Assembly (NCBI GenBank): GCA_019113645.1
Contig: DXGZ01000062.1
Span: 1 to 55,396 of the forward strand
DNA length: 55,396 nucleotides
From: Candidatus Mediterraneibacter vanvlietii
Lineage (GTDB): Bacteria; Bacillota; Clostridia; Lachnospirales; Lachnospiraceae
Direction: 5' to 3'
The first letter of the stretch is position 1, and every line of letters begins with the position of its first letter. The translations under genes were made by a program, and so were the position numbers. The notes under the pieces are model-generated. The model searched no databases, was not told the origin of the DNA, and saw only the letters and a list, made by a program, of their open reading frames with translations. Positions 47,157 through 55,396 of the stretch are shown here, piece after piece.

Positions 47157-48534
47157 ACCGACCTATCACTTTTTTCCCGGAAAAAACTGGATGAATGATC
47201 CAAACGGAGTATGCTGGTATAAAGGCAGTTACCATTTGTTTTATCAGTATAATCCCGATGGAGACCAGTGGGGAAATCTTCACTGGGGACATGCGGTAAG
47301 TGAGGACTGCGTTCACTGGAATCATTTGCCGACTGCTCTGGCGCCGTCAAGGGAACTGGGAGAGATCCACTGTTTTTCCGGCTGCGCGAGTACGGACGGG
47401 GAGCGCCCCCTTCTGTATTATACGAGCGTTGGGCGTGAGGAAGACGGCAGAGACTGCAGAACGGGCGCCCAGCAATGGTGCGCGGTAAGCGAAGATGGAA
47501 TGACCACGTGGAAAAAGTATCAGGGCAATCCGATCATGACCGCGGAGATTCACGGAAATCTGAATGTTCTTGAATGGAGAGATCCATATGTATGGAAAGA
47601 AGAGGACGGCTGGTATATGGTACTTGGCGCGGAAGTGGAAGGGAGAGGAAGTGTGCTGCTGTATCATTCTCCGGACCAGTTTCACTGGGAATTCTGTCAT
47701 GTACTGATGCGGAGTGAGAGACCGGAAGACCGGATTCTTGAATGCCCGAATTATTTTTATCTGGACGGAAAGGCCATACTCGTGGTTTCTCCGGACGCGA
47801 TGCCGTATTACTGGATCGGGACACAGGATCATGACCACAGATTTTTCCCGGAACAGTTCGGAATTATCGATCACAGCGGCTGGAACGGATTTTATGCGCC
47901 GAATTCATTTGTGGATAATCGGGGGCGGAGAATTATGATCGGATGGCTTACGGAAAAGAGCCGGGGAGATCTGGACATTCCCGGATGGCAGGGAGTTCAG
48001 TCTCTGCCGAGGGAACTGACGCTGGAACAGGACGGACTGTGCATGAAGCCCGTCGAAGAACTGACTTCTCTGCGGGATGCGAAAGCGGAATATGAACATC
48101 TTACTGTATGCGGCAGATGGGAGAGCGAGATCAGGACAAGGGCGGCGGAGATTGTATTGAACGCGGAAACATTTCGCCTGGGAGAAGGCTTTGAACTTCG
48201 CGTATTTGCCGCAGAGGACGGGAGTGAGCAGACGGCAGTCCGCTATCACCGCGCTTCAGATGAACTGACGATTGACCGGAGTCGTTCGAACAGGAAAAAT
48301 ATAACCGACCGTACGCCGCTGACCGTAAAGGGGACGCACAGCGAAGACGGAAAGCTGAACCTCAGGATTTTTATTGATCATTCTACGCTGGAAATATTTA
48401 TCAATGAGAGAGAAGCAGTATCCACGCGGGTCTATCCAGACAGTGAGGAAAGCTGTATAATTGGCATATCCGCACCCAGAGCGGAGATTGATCATCTGGA
48501 GATATATACGATGAAAGGAATCTGGGACAAATAG
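47149..48534 (+). CDS. Glycoside hydrolase 32 (sucrose/fructan beta-fructosidase)
   Basis: A 461-residue enzyme with nucleophile Asp17 in WMNDPNG, transition-state Asp145 in WRDPYV and acid/base Glu198 in ECPNYF, all intact. The five-blade propeller is about 1-300 and the beta-sandwich about 330-460. No signal peptide is present, so it acts in the cytosol on imported sugar (sucrose, sucrose-6-phosphate or fructo-oligosaccharide). Because import here is by an ABC system rather than a PTS, unphosphorylated substrate is favoured. The stop lies directly against a GntR fragment. Confidence 0.93.
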   Translation: MYKPTYHFFPGKNWMNDPNGVCWYKGSYHLFYQYNPDGDQWGNLHWGHAVSEDCVHWNHLPTALAPSRELGEIHCFSGCASTDGERPLLYYTSVGREEDGRDCRTGAQQWCAVSEDGMTTWKKYQGNPIMTAEIHGNLNVLEWRDPYVWKEEDGWYMVLGAEVEGRGSVLLYHSPDQFHWEFCHVLMRSERPEDRILECPNYFYLDGKAILVVSPDAMPYYWIGTQDHDHRFFPEQFGIIDHSGWNGFYAPNSFVDNRGRRIMIGWLTEKSRGDLDIPGWQGVQSLPRELTLEQDGLCMKPVEELTSLRDAKAEYEHLTVCGRWESEIRTRAAEIVLNAETFRLGEGFELRVFAAEDGSEQTAVRYHRASDELTIDRSRSNRKNITDRTPLTVKGTHSEDGKLNLRIFIDHSTLEIFINEREAVSTRVYPDSEESCIIGISAPRAEIDHLEIYTMKGIWDK

Positions 48535-49050
48535 AATGCTGTGCAAAATCTTCTGAAGCTGCATTCGGAAGGAATGCTCAGTCTGGTGCCTAATGTGGGA
48601 TTTTTCACAGTAAGGATGGACCTGCGGGATATTACGGATATCTACCAGAGCCGTGAGTGTGTGGAACAGTATGTGCTTCCGCTCGTTGTATCTCATATCA
48701 CGGAGAAGGACAAGGAGCATCTGTGGAAGCAGATTGACCGCCAGGAAAAGGCACTGAATGACGGGGACATGGATCAGTACAATGACGCGGATACCGAGTT
48801 TCACTGTTATCTGATCAATCTGTTGAATAACCGGAGGCTGTCAGAGTTTTACAGTAACATAAGAACACAGTACAGGGCAGCGTCTAAAAGCGTGGTGACA
48901 GAGGGCAGCAGGATTCCTGTACAGGAACATAAAGATTTTATGGCGTACATTGATAATGGTGAATATGAGAAAGCCATCCAGATTATGCATAGACATACAG
49001 AAGATGCGATAAAGAGAATGCAGGAAGGATTTGTTCGGATCGGAATCTGA
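48535..49050 (+). pseudogene. GntR-family (FCD) regulator lacking its DNA-binding domain
   Basis: The frame reads NAVQNLLKLHSEGMLSLVPNVGFFTV, which is the last part of a GntR winged helix, then a complete FCD effector domain (about 150 residues; YQSRECVEQYVLPLVV, EFHCYLINLLNNRRL, IPVQEHKDFMAYIDNGEYEKA). The first 40-50 residues, including most of the helix-turn-helix, are missing; homology starts immediately after the GH32 stop codon. A GTG at 48541 could start a 169-residue product, without a good ribosome site. It cannot bind DNA in the usual way. Confidence 0.8.
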
Positions 49051-49135
49051 TCCGAACAAAAATTTACCCGAACTGATACATCAGTGTTACAAAATATAAA
49101 TATCAGAAGAAATCAAACAGAAGAAGGAGGAGAAC

Positions 49136-49768
49136 ATGGACAGGAAATTTCCAGAAAAAGTGACGATCTGTGAAGTCGTGACAAGGGACGGTTTTCAGAC
49201 CGCGCCGGAGATCTATCCGGTGGAAGAGAAAGTAAGAATTGTAGAAGAGGTTGTGGATGCGGGATGCCGCTGCGTGGAGGTGGGCGCGTTCTCTACGTAT
49301 GAGACGATGTACAAGATGAAGGACACGGATAAGGTGTTCGAGAAGCTCCACATGAAAGAGGGTGTTGAGTACAGAGGGCTTGTCTATCTTCCGGATGATG
49401 TGAGAAGGGCCGCTGCCTGCGGGTGCAGGAAGATCAAACTGAATGTGTCCGCCAGCAAGGCACACAATCAGGCAGGGGCGGGGAGGTCGCCGCTGGAGTC
49501 AATGAGAACATTTGCAGAGTCAGGACAGATCGCGAGAGACAATGGCATGGGATTTGCCGGATCCATATCACTCCCCTTCGCATCCCAGTGGGAAGGAGTT
49601 ATCCCCTATGAAGATATCAGAGAGATTGTAAAGGCATTCATCGATGCGGGGGCAACGCAGATTTCCCTGTCAGACTCGGCAGGGCTCGGCGATCCGAAAC
49701 TGGTCTATGAAAGAACGATGGAGCTTCGATCAGATTTCCCGGAGATGGACTGGATGCTTCATATGTAA
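49136..49768 (+). pseudogene. HMG-CoA lyase-like aldolase, C-terminally truncated
   Basis: A 210-residue frame starting MDRKFPEKVTICEVVTRDGFQ, the metal-binding RDGxQ start of DRE-TIM aldolases, and running through VSASKAHNQAGAGRS and ISLSDSAGLGDP. Full-length relatives have about 290-300 residues and include the HxH metal site and the catalytic-loop Cys; these are lost. The frame stops at 49768, just after LHM. The sequence beyond matches an unrelated transporter end, so a deletion has fused two genes. GGAGGAG precedes the ATG, so a truncated protein could still be made. Confidence 0.8.
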
Positions 49769-49892
49769 TATGGCTGCTGCAATGGGCGGAGACGGGGATT
49801 TTGCGGGGACTGTCGTTGTCTCCACTTCCGTGCTGTCCGTAGTGACGATTTTTCTGTGGGTGTTTTTACTCAGCAGTTTCGGGATGATTTAA
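49764..49892 (+). pseudogene. C-terminal fragment of an AEC-family transporter
   Basis: In a different frame from the aldolase, the sequence reads [42 protein letters not shown] and stops at 49892. This matches the last two helices of auxin-efflux-carrier-type permeases. No upstream part exists, since aldolase sequence precedes it directly. Confidence 0.65.
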
Positions 49893-49900
49893 ACTGCAGA

Positions 49901-49929
49901 TTGTAAACTTCGAACACCTGTTGTATAGT
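49901..49929 (+). promoter_or_regulatory. Candidate promoter upstream of araD
   Basis: TTGTAA (49901-49906) and TATAGT (49924-49929) are 17 bases apart, just after the transporter fragment. Confidence 0.5.
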
Positions 49930-49956
49930 TACAGTAGGAGCTGGCATACCTTTAGC

Positions 49957-49986
49957 GGGGCGGATATTTCCGCCCCCTGTTTTCGG
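49957..49986 (+). terminator. Terminator-like hairpin between promoter and araD
   Basis: GGGGCGGA (49957-49964) pairs with TCCGCCCC (49969-49976), then CTGTTTT. It could end the damaged transcript upstream or attenuate araD. Confidence 0.6.
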
Positions 49987-50034
49987 GTTATCCGGCAGTT
50001 TGTGATACAGACGGGAAGAGAAAGGAGATTCGAT

Positions 50035-50730
50035 ATGCTTGAACAGCTGAAAAAAGAAGTCTACGAGGCGAACATGATGCTGCCGAAATACGGGCTTGTG
50101 ACATTTACATGGGGAAACGTAAGCGGGATTGACAGAAGCAGCGGCCTGTTTGTCATCAAGCCAAGCGGCGTGGAATATGAGAAACTGACTCCGGAGGATA
50201 TGGTTGTGGTTGACCTGGAGGGAAATAAAGTGGAGGGCAGGTATAACCCGTCGTCCGATACGCCGACTCATGTTGTCCTGTACAACCGTTTTCCGGAGAT
50301 CGGCGGGATTGTACATACCCATTCCACATGGGCGACAAGCTGGGCTCAGGCGGGACGGGACATCCCCTGTTATGGGACAACCCATGCGGATTATATTTAC
50401 GGGGAGATCCCATGCGTCCGCAATCTTACGAAAGAAGAGATTGAGGAGGCATATGAGAAAAATACAGGTGTTCTTATCGCTGACGAGTTTGAGAGAAAAG
50501 AGAAGGATTACATTGCCGTTCCGGCGGTTCTCTGCAAAAATCACGGCGTATTTACCTGGGGAAAAGACGCCCATGAGGCTGTGCATAACGCGGTTGTGAC
50601 AGAAGAAGTCGCGAAGATGGCAGCCCGCTGCGAGATGATCAATCCGGAGGTAAAACCGGCGCCGCAGGAACTTCAGGACAAGCATTATTTCAGAAAGCAT
50701 GGCGCAAATGCGTATTATGGTCAGAAATAA
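50035..50730 (+). CDS. araD: L-ribulose-5-phosphate 4-epimerase
   Basis: A 231-residue class II aldolase-fold epimerase giving D-xylulose 5-phosphate. [34 protein letters not shown] and the metal-site [12 protein letters not shown] are diagnostic for AraD over fuculose aldolase. ATG 50035 follows GAAAGGAG; the open frame extends to 49921 through the hairpin and is unlikely to be coding. An FGGY kinase two genes downstream could supply its substrate. Confidence 0.92.
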   Translation: MLEQLKKEVYEANMMLPKYGLVTFTWGNVSGIDRSSGLFVIKPSGVEYEKLTPEDMVVVDLEGNKVEGRYNPSSDTPTHVVLYNRFPEIGGIVHTHSTWATSWAQAGRDIPCYGTTHADYIYGEIPCVRNLTKEEIEEAYEKNTGVLIADEFERKEKDYIAVPAVLCKNHGVFTWGKDAHEAVHNAVVTEEVAKMAARCEMINPEVKPAPQELQDKHYFRKHGANAYYGQK

Positions 50731-50777
50731 AAAGATGCCCTGCAATAAAAAGCCAACAGTTCGCGTGTTTTCTCTGA

Positions 50778-50806
50778 TTGAAAAGAAGCTCTTCGGACTG
50801 TATAAT
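50778..50806 (+). promoter_or_regulatory. Promoter of ddh
   Basis: TTGAAA (50778-50783) and TATAAT (50801-50806) are exactly 17 bases apart; the gene starts at 50909 after AAAGGAG. Confidence 0.8.
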
Positions 50807-50908
50807 ACTAAGGAATGATTCTCTTTTCGGGAGTCATGTGAACTCTGACCGGCTCTGTGTCAGGCGGCGCCGAACAGAGAAAATAACTGAGATAAAGGAG
50901 ATAGAAAT

Positions 50909-51895
50909 ATGAGTATCAGAATCGGTATATCAGGTTACGGAAATCTTGGAAGAGGCGTGGAGTGCGCCATCCGTCAGAATCCGGATATGGAGCTTGCGGC
51001 TGTATTTACCCGCAGAGACCCTGAGAGTGTGAGCATCCTGACAGAGGGAGTTCCGGTAGTGAAGATCACAGAGGTACAGGAGTGGACAGATAAAATTGAC
51101 GTCATGATTCTCTGCGGCGGAAGCGCTACGGATCTTCCGGAGCAGACGCCATACCTTGCGTCCATGTTTAATGTAATCGACAGCTTTGACACACATGCAA
51201 GAATCCCGGAGCATTACGCAAACGTGGATGAGGCTGGGAAGAAGTCCGGAAAGATCGGTATCATTTCTGTGGGCTGGGATCCGGGAATGTTCTCCCTGAA
51301 CAGACTGTATGCAAACGCAATCCTTCCGGACGGAAAAGACTATACATTCTGGGGCAAAGGCGTCAGCCAGGGACACTCAGACGCTGTCCGCAGAATCGAG
51401 GGAGTAAAGGATGCGAAACAGTATACAATCCCTGTAGATGCAGCGCTTGAGGCAGTGAGAAACGGTGAGAATCCGGAGCTTACTACAAGAGAAAAACACA
51501 CAAGAGAGTGCTTTGTAGTTCTGGAAGAGGGCGCAGATGCGGCAAAAGTGGAAGAGGCAATCAAGACAATGCCGAACTATTTCTCTGATTATGACACAAC
51601 AGTTCATTTCATCAGCGAGGAAGAGTTAAAGCGCGATCACAGCGGAATCCCGCACGGTGGATTTGTTCTCCGCAGCGGAAAGACAGGATGGAACGGCGAG
51701 AACAGCCATCTGATCGAGTACAGCCTGAAACTGGATTCCAACCCGGAATTTACATCCAGCGTACTCGTGGCATACGCGCGCGCAGCTTACCGTCTCGCCC
51801 AGGAAGGACAGAGCGGATGCCGCACAGTATTTGACATCGCTCCGGCATATTTAAGCGCAAAAAGCCCGGAAGAATTAAGAAAGACCATGTTATAA
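50909..51895 (+). CDS. ddh: meso-Diaminopimelate D-dehydrogenase
   Basis: A 328-residue NADPH enzyme that makes meso-diaminopimelate from tetrahydrodipicolinate in one step, for lysine and the cell wall. The nucleotide site is IGISGYGNLGRGVECAI; CGGSATDLPEQTPYLA, IDSFDTHARIPEH and SVGWDPGMFSLNRLY are diagnostic. It has its own strong promoter but sits between two pentose genes, so it was probably inserted or retained independently of them. Confidence 0.96.
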   Translation: MSIRIGISGYGNLGRGVECAIRQNPDMELAAVFTRRDPESVSILTEGVPVVKITEVQEWTDKIDVMILCGGSATDLPEQTPYLASMFNVIDSFDTHARIPEHYANVDEAGKKSGKIGIISVGWDPGMFSLNRLYANAILPDGKDYTFWGKGVSQGHSDAVRRIEGVKDAKQYTIPVDAALEAVRNGENPELTTREKHTRECFVVLEEGADAAKVEEAIKTMPNYFSDYDTTVHFISEEELKRDHSGIPHGGFVLRSGKTGWNGENSHLIEYSLKLDSNPEFTSSVLVAYARAAYRLAQEGQSGCRTVFDIAPAYLSAKSPEELRKTML

Positions 51896-51995
51896 TAAAT
51901 TACAGAGAAAAGGCTTCTTCAGAATATAAAAACGTATCAGTCACGGGCAGCCGTCAGTCGGCAGAAAGCCGGAAAAGAAAAGGAGGAGTGCGGGA

Positions 51996-53600
51996 ATGAG
52001 AAGCAGAGACGAGATCAGAAAAACCATAGAGGAGAAAAAGGCGGTCCTTGGAATTGAGCTTGGATCCACGAGAATCAAGGCGATTCTTATTGATGAGGAT
52101 AAATCTCCTGTAGCTTCAGGCAGTTATGACTGGGAAAACAAATATGTCAATCATATCTGGACCTATGATATGGATGAAATCTGGAAAGGGCTCAGAGGCT
52201 GCTATGCGGATCTGGTGCAGAATGTCCTCGGAGAATACGGGGTGCAGCTGACCGGATTCGCGGCGATCGGGATAAGCGCCATGATGCATGGCTATCTTGC
52301 GTTTGATGAGCAGGATGAGCTTCTCGTTCCTTTCCGCACATGGAGAAATACCATTACCGGAGAGGCATCCGCAAAACTTTCGGAACTCTTTGAGTACCAT
52401 ATTCCTCAGCGCTGGAGCATCGCCCACCTGTATCAGGCGATCTTAAATGGCGAGGAACATGTGGATAAAGTAAGGTATTTTACCACGCTTGCGGGATATA
52501 TCCACTGGCAGCTGACCGGAAGGAAAGTGCTCGGAAGCGGAGATGCTGCAGGCATGTTCCCGATGAATATCGAGACGAAAGATTTTGATTCGAGAATGCT
52601 CGATCAGTTTGACGAGCTTGTAGCTGACAAAGGATTTCCGTGGAAGATCCGCGAGCTGCTTCCGAAAGTGCTGCTGGCAGGGGAAGATGCGGGAAGCCTG
52701 ACGGAAGAAGGCGCAAAACTCCTCGATCCGACAGGCGCGCTTGAGGCAGGCATTCCGATGTGTCCGCCGGAAGGAGATGCAGGAACCGGCATGACAGCGA
52801 CCAACAGCGTTGCTGTCCGCACTGGAAATGTTTCGGCAGGAACAAGCGTATTTGCCATGGCGGTTCTGGAGAAAGATCTGACAAAGCCGTATGAAGAAAT
52901 CGACCTGGTGACAACCCCGGCGGGAGACCTGGTTGCCATGGTGCACTGCAATAACTGTACATCTGATCTCAACGCGTGGGTCGGACTGTTTAAAGAGTTC
53001 GCGGAATGCTTCGGCATGGAAGTCGATATGAACCAGATCTTCGGGACGCTGTACAACAAAGCGCTGGAGGGAGATCCGGACTGCGGCGGACTGCTGGCGT
53101 ACAATTATTTTTCCGGTGAGCACATTACAGGATTTGACGAGGGAAGACCTCTGTTCGTCCGCTCCCCGGAAAGCCGGTTTAACCTTGCAAACTTCATGAG
53201 AGTTCATCTGTATACTTCACTTGGCGCTCTGAAGACCGGAATGGATATCCTTCTGAAGAAAGAGAATGTGAAGCTGGACCGCATGATGGGACACGGCGGT
53301 CTGTTCAAGACAAAGGGTGTGGGGCAGCGTATCCTTGCAGGAGCGATCAACACTCCGGTTTATGTCATGGAAACAGCAGGAGAAGGCGGTGCCTGGGGAA
53401 TTGCCCTTCTGGCAGACTATCTTGTGCATAAAGAAGAGGGAGAAAATCTGACCGATTACCTCAACAATAAGGTATTCCATGATGCAGAAGGAGCCGGCAT
53501 GGATCCGGTCCCGGAAGACGTGGAAGGATATGAGAAATTCATGGAGCGGTACACCGGCGGGCTTGTCATCGAGCGGGCAGCTGTGGACGCGAAGATCTGA
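51996..53600 (+). CDS. FGGY-family carbohydrate kinase
   Basis: A 534-residue sugar kinase. The first phosphate-binding loop is [15 protein letters not shown] (about residues 19-33); the second lobe has [15 protein letters not shown] and the adenosine motif [28 protein letters not shown]. It belongs to a Clostridial group often annotated as xylulokinase- or ribulokinase-like. Beside araD, L-ribulokinase is the most sensible guess. GAAAAGGAGGAG precedes the ATG. Confidence 0.85.
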   Translation: MRSRDEIRKTIEEKKAVLGIELGSTRIKAILIDEDKSPVASGSYDWENKYVNHIWTYDMDEIWKGLRGCYADLVQNVLGEYGVQLTGFAAIGISAMMHGYLAFDEQDELLVPFRTWRNTITGEASAKLSELFEYHIPQRWSIAHLYQAILNGEEHVDKVRYFTTLAGYIHWQLTGRKVLGSGDAAGMFPMNIETKDFDSRMLDQFDELVADKGFPWKIRELLPKVLLAGEDAGSLTEEGAKLLDPTGALEAGIPMCPPEGDAGTGMTATNSVAVRTGNVSAGTSVFAMAVLEKDLTKPYEEIDLVTTPAGDLVAMVHCNNCTSDLNAWVGLFKEFAECFGMEVDMNQIFGTLYNKALEGDPDCGGLLAYNYFSGEHITGFDEGRPLFVRSPESRFNLANFMRVHLYTSLGALKTGMDILLKKENVKLDRMMGHGGLFKTKGVGQRILAGAINTPVYVMETAGEGGAWGIALLADYLVHKEEGENLTDYLNNKVFHDAEGAGMDPVPEDVEGYEKFMERYTGGLVIERAAVDAKI

Positions 53601-53627
53601 GGCGGATGAAATAAGCCCGGCGGGGGA

Positions 53628-53699
53628 GCTGCATCATGCGGTATTGAAAACAGCTCCCACAGGGCTGCATCATACGCTTTCAAAATCAACTCCCGCAGG
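53628..53699. repeat. Two degenerate 36-bp tandem units
   Basis: Units 53628-53663 and 53664-53699 both begin GCTGCATCAT and end CTCCC-CAGG with one base changed. They lie in the convergent gap between the kinase and the MerR gene. Confidence 0.65.
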
Positions 53700-53706
53700 A
53701 ACCGGC

Positions 53707-54537
53707 TCATTGGGCCTCGGGTTCCACATAAAAAATGATTTTCGTGATGTACTCATTTTCATCATGAGAAGTAATATAATCATTAATGCAGAATTCATAA
53801 GAGTCAGATACGATTTTCAGAGAATTCGTTTTGCAGTAATCTAAAAGCTTTCGGTAGGAACGCCCGATGGAGAGATAATCTCCCACGTGGTATATGCTGA
53901 CGCATCGTCCTGCCGGAAGTTTTTTGATATTGGGAACCTTTTCTGTTTCCTCGATAGGCAGGAAGGCAAAAGAGGCTTCTGTATAACGTCCGTCCAGAAT
54001 GCGGCTGAAAGGCACGATCACCCCGCACTGGAAAAAGATCGGCAGGTGCTTCTGAAAGGAATCCGCAAAACATTTTTTCGTAGCAATACTGATTTCCCTT
54101 AGAGAATAAGGCTCTTCCACCTCTCGAAAAAGAATGTGCCGTGCGTCCAGGTCTTCCTCAATAACGGTATTGTCATTTCTGCGGTACTTTTCTGAAGCCT
54201 CCATCTGATCACAGCGATGCGCGACACGGCTGCGGATCAGGCGCAGTTCCTCGATCTGCTGATCGATAACTGTCAGCTGTTTCCTCAGCGCAATCAGGCT
54301 GCTGTCAATGTTATAGTGCTCCATGTGCTCTTTGATTTCGCTCAGGGAGAAGCCGATTTTCTTCATAATCAGAATTGTGTCCAGATAATCGATCTGGCTG
54401 GCGCTGTAATAACGGTATCCGTTGTGCGGATCAACATAAGCGGGATGAAACAGCCCGATCTTGTCGTAAAAAATCAGAGTCTGTTTTGAGATTTTCTGGT
54501 ATTTTGAAACTTCGCCGATAGAAAACAGATTTTCCAT
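53707..54537 (-). CDS. MerR-family regulator with effector-binding domain
   Basis: A 276-residue activator. The N-terminus MENLFSIGEVSKYQKISKQTLIFYDKIGLF is a MerR winged helix, followed by a dimer coiled coil (about 75-120) and a GyrI-like/BltR-type ligand domain (about 150-275). The ATG at 54537 (complement) follows AGGGGGA; the frame is open 22 codons further through the promoter. It is divergent from a YitT-family gene whose promoter has the MerR 19-bp spacer. The ligand is unknown. Confidence 0.9.
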   Translation of the reverse strand: MENLFSIGEVSKYQKISKQTLIFYDKIGLFHPAYVDPHNGYRYYSASQIDYLDTILIMKKIGFSLSEIKEHMEHYNIDSSLIALRKQLTVIDQQIEELRLIRSRVAHRCDQMEASEKYRRNDNTVIEEDLDARHILFREVEEPYSLREISIATKKCFADSFQKHLPIFFQCGVIVPFSRILDGRYTEASFAFLPIEETEKVPNIKKLPAGRCVSIYHVGDYLSIGRSYRKLLDYCKTNSLKIVSDSYEFCINDYITSHDENEYITKIIFYVEPEAQ

Positions 54538-54547
54538 ACAATCCCCC

Positions 54548-54578
54548 TTGACATTATAGTAACTATATTGTTTATTAT
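54548..54578 (+). promoter_or_regulatory. MerR-type promoter with 19-bp spacer
   Basis: TTGACA (54548-54553) and TATTAT (54573-54578) are separated by 19 bases, the over-long spacer of MerR-activated promoters. The spacer carries an inverted repeat TATAG-TAA-CTATA, the likely operator. Confidence 0.8.
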
Positions 54579-54619
54579 ATCTCTTTGTAAAGTTAAAATA
54601 CAAGGAGAGAAATTACTTT

Positions 54620-55282
54620 ATGTCAGCAAGATTTATGTCATCAGAAAAACGAACAGCCTTATTTGAAAGAATACTCAGCGGATTGTCCTGGAAGAGAATT
54701 ATGTTTATTATTATCGGAGCGATGATCTGCTCTTTCGGAATTCATAACATACATCAGCAGACGGGGATTACTGAGGGCGGTGTGATCGGACTGATGCTTT
54801 TTATAGAACACTGGATTGGGATTTCCCCGGCGCTCATCACGCCTGTGCTGGACGCAGCCTGCTATCTGCTCGCGTTTAAATATCTGGGAGGAAGATTCAT
54901 AAAGATATCTGCAATCTCAACATTAAGTGTATCCTTTTTCTATAAAGTGTGGGAGCAGTTCCCGCACATGCTTCCGGATCTGTCGGCATATCCGCTGGCA
55001 GCAGCGGTTCTCGGCGGTATCTTTGTCGGAGTGGGTGTCGGTCTGATTATACGGCAGGGCGGATCAAGCGGGGGAGATGACGCGCTGGCGCTTACGATTT
55101 CCCATGTCACTCATATGCGGCTGGCACGCGCCTACTTATTCACAGATCTGGTTGTGCTGGGGCTGTCGCTGAGCTATATTCCTGTTTCGAGGATTATATT
55201 CTCTGTGATTACAGTGACGATTTCGTCATTCCTGATTGATCGGATACAGGATTTTGGAAGAAGGAAATCTGAGTTTGTCTGA
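54620..55282 (+). CDS. YitT/DUF161-family membrane protein
   Basis: A 220-residue protein with five or six predicted helices. HQQTGITEGGVIGLMLFIEHWIGISPALITPVLD and GLIIRQGGSSGGDDALAL are family motifs of YitT-like membrane proteins. YitT proteins usually have a soluble C-terminal DUF2179 domain (about 280 residues in total); this one ends in RRKSEFV without it. Function is unknown; the MerR control suggests response to a small toxic or hydrophobic compound. The first ATG is used, with ACAAGGAGAG upstream. Confidence 0.82.
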   Translation: MSARFMSSEKRTALFERILSGLSWKRIMFIIIGAMICSFGIHNIHQQTGITEGGVIGLMLFIEHWIGISPALITPVLDAACYLLAFKYLGGRFIKISAISTLSVSFFYKVWEQFPHMLPDLSAYPLAAAVLGGIFVGVGVGLIIRQGGSSGGDDALALTISHVTHMRLARAYLFTDLVVLGLSLSYIPVSRIIFSVITVTISSFLIDRIQDFGRRKSEFV

Positions 55283-55307
55283 TTCTTCCGAGCAGGAAAA
55301 TCGTTCG

Positions 55308-55396
55308 AGAACCGCGGAATAAAGTTTGTAAAGCCGTATTCAAAGGGGAGGGGCATTGTCTTTTGCTCCGCTCCATGGAGTAAGAAAAACTAAGGG
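55308..55396 (+). repeat. Left arm of a hairpin repeat (family of copies A and B), cut by window end
   Basis: From 55335 to 55396 the sequence is identical to bases 1-62. The 27 bases before it (AGAACCGCGGAATAAAG...) are complementary to the right outer arm of copy A (about 215-243). Thus this is the start of a full-length element in the same orientation as copy A. Confidence 0.85.

Noticed and set aside
48541-49050. Intact FCD-only regulator gene
   Set aside because: The frame continues homology to the GntR winged helix up to the GH32 stop and has no ribosome site at the GTG, so truncation is the simpler reading.

Overview
The window reads as chromosomal DNA from an anaerobic, probably spore-forming, low-to-middle GC Firmicute, most likely a gut Lachnospiraceae. 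The basis is a set of family-level resemblances: a phasin/UbiB-kinase pair, a DUF4317 protein, pyruvate formate-lyase with its activase, a Bce-type sensor/ABC module, a SleL-like cortex-hydrolase candidate, a glucose PTS with a LicT-type antiterminator, anaerobic-type cobalamin enzymes, a YesMN/ABC/GH32 fructan locus and strong AGGAGG ribosome sites. I cannot name the species.

Layout. 1-878 holds no gene but two members of a large hairpin repeat family; the same family is cut by the right end of the window, and the last 62 bases equal the first 62. 879-5525: HPr, inorganic pyrophosphatase, phasin-like protein, UbiB-type kinase, lipid kinase, SseB-like and GNAT-like proteins. 5610-8996: glucose-type PTS permease behind a RAT/terminator switch, with its PRD antiterminator downstream. 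9201-14117: Bce-like two-component system and ABC transporter, split by a repeat-rich insert. 14283-19259: branched-chain amino-acid-type ABC permeases and ATPases (no binding protein) flanked by two cytidylate-kinase-like genes. 19347-21404: L,D-transpeptidase, tandem repeat, GNAT. 21558-24945: pflB and pflA separated by a palindromic element. 25196-28740: sortase-anchored surface protein and DUF4317 protein. 28824-32964: MarR-controlled heterodimeric ABC exporter. 33178-38438: GH18/LysM protein, CbiG, PII/AmtB on the reverse strand with a leader hairpin, CobK. 38594-40298: rpsB-tsf. 40571-48534: ABC sugar importer, YesM/YesN-type two-component system and GH32 fructosidase, apparently one fructan or sucrose-utilisation locus. 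48535-49892: a scar of three gene fragments. 50035-53600: AraD-type epimerase, diaminopimelate dehydrogenase and FGGY kinase. 53707-55282: MerR regulator divergent from a YitT-family membrane protein.

The most interesting material is not in the ordinary genes. (1) The hairpin family at 1-245, 463-736 and 55308-55396 keeps the same internal-loop sequences while its stems have changed on both arms together, which suggests a selected fold (structured RNA or hairpin DNA). (2) Several genes carry changes at textbook regulatory residues: HPr has Lys at position 46, PII has Ile at the uridylylation position, and one exporter half has a degenerate ATPase site. (3) Several leaders look like transcriptional switches: the ptsG RAT, a terminator-like hairpin before amtB, a MarR operator wrapped around its -10, a 19-bp-spacer MerR promoter and a candidate BceR site. 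(4) 48535-49892 shows two junctions where genes were decapitated or fused by deletion.
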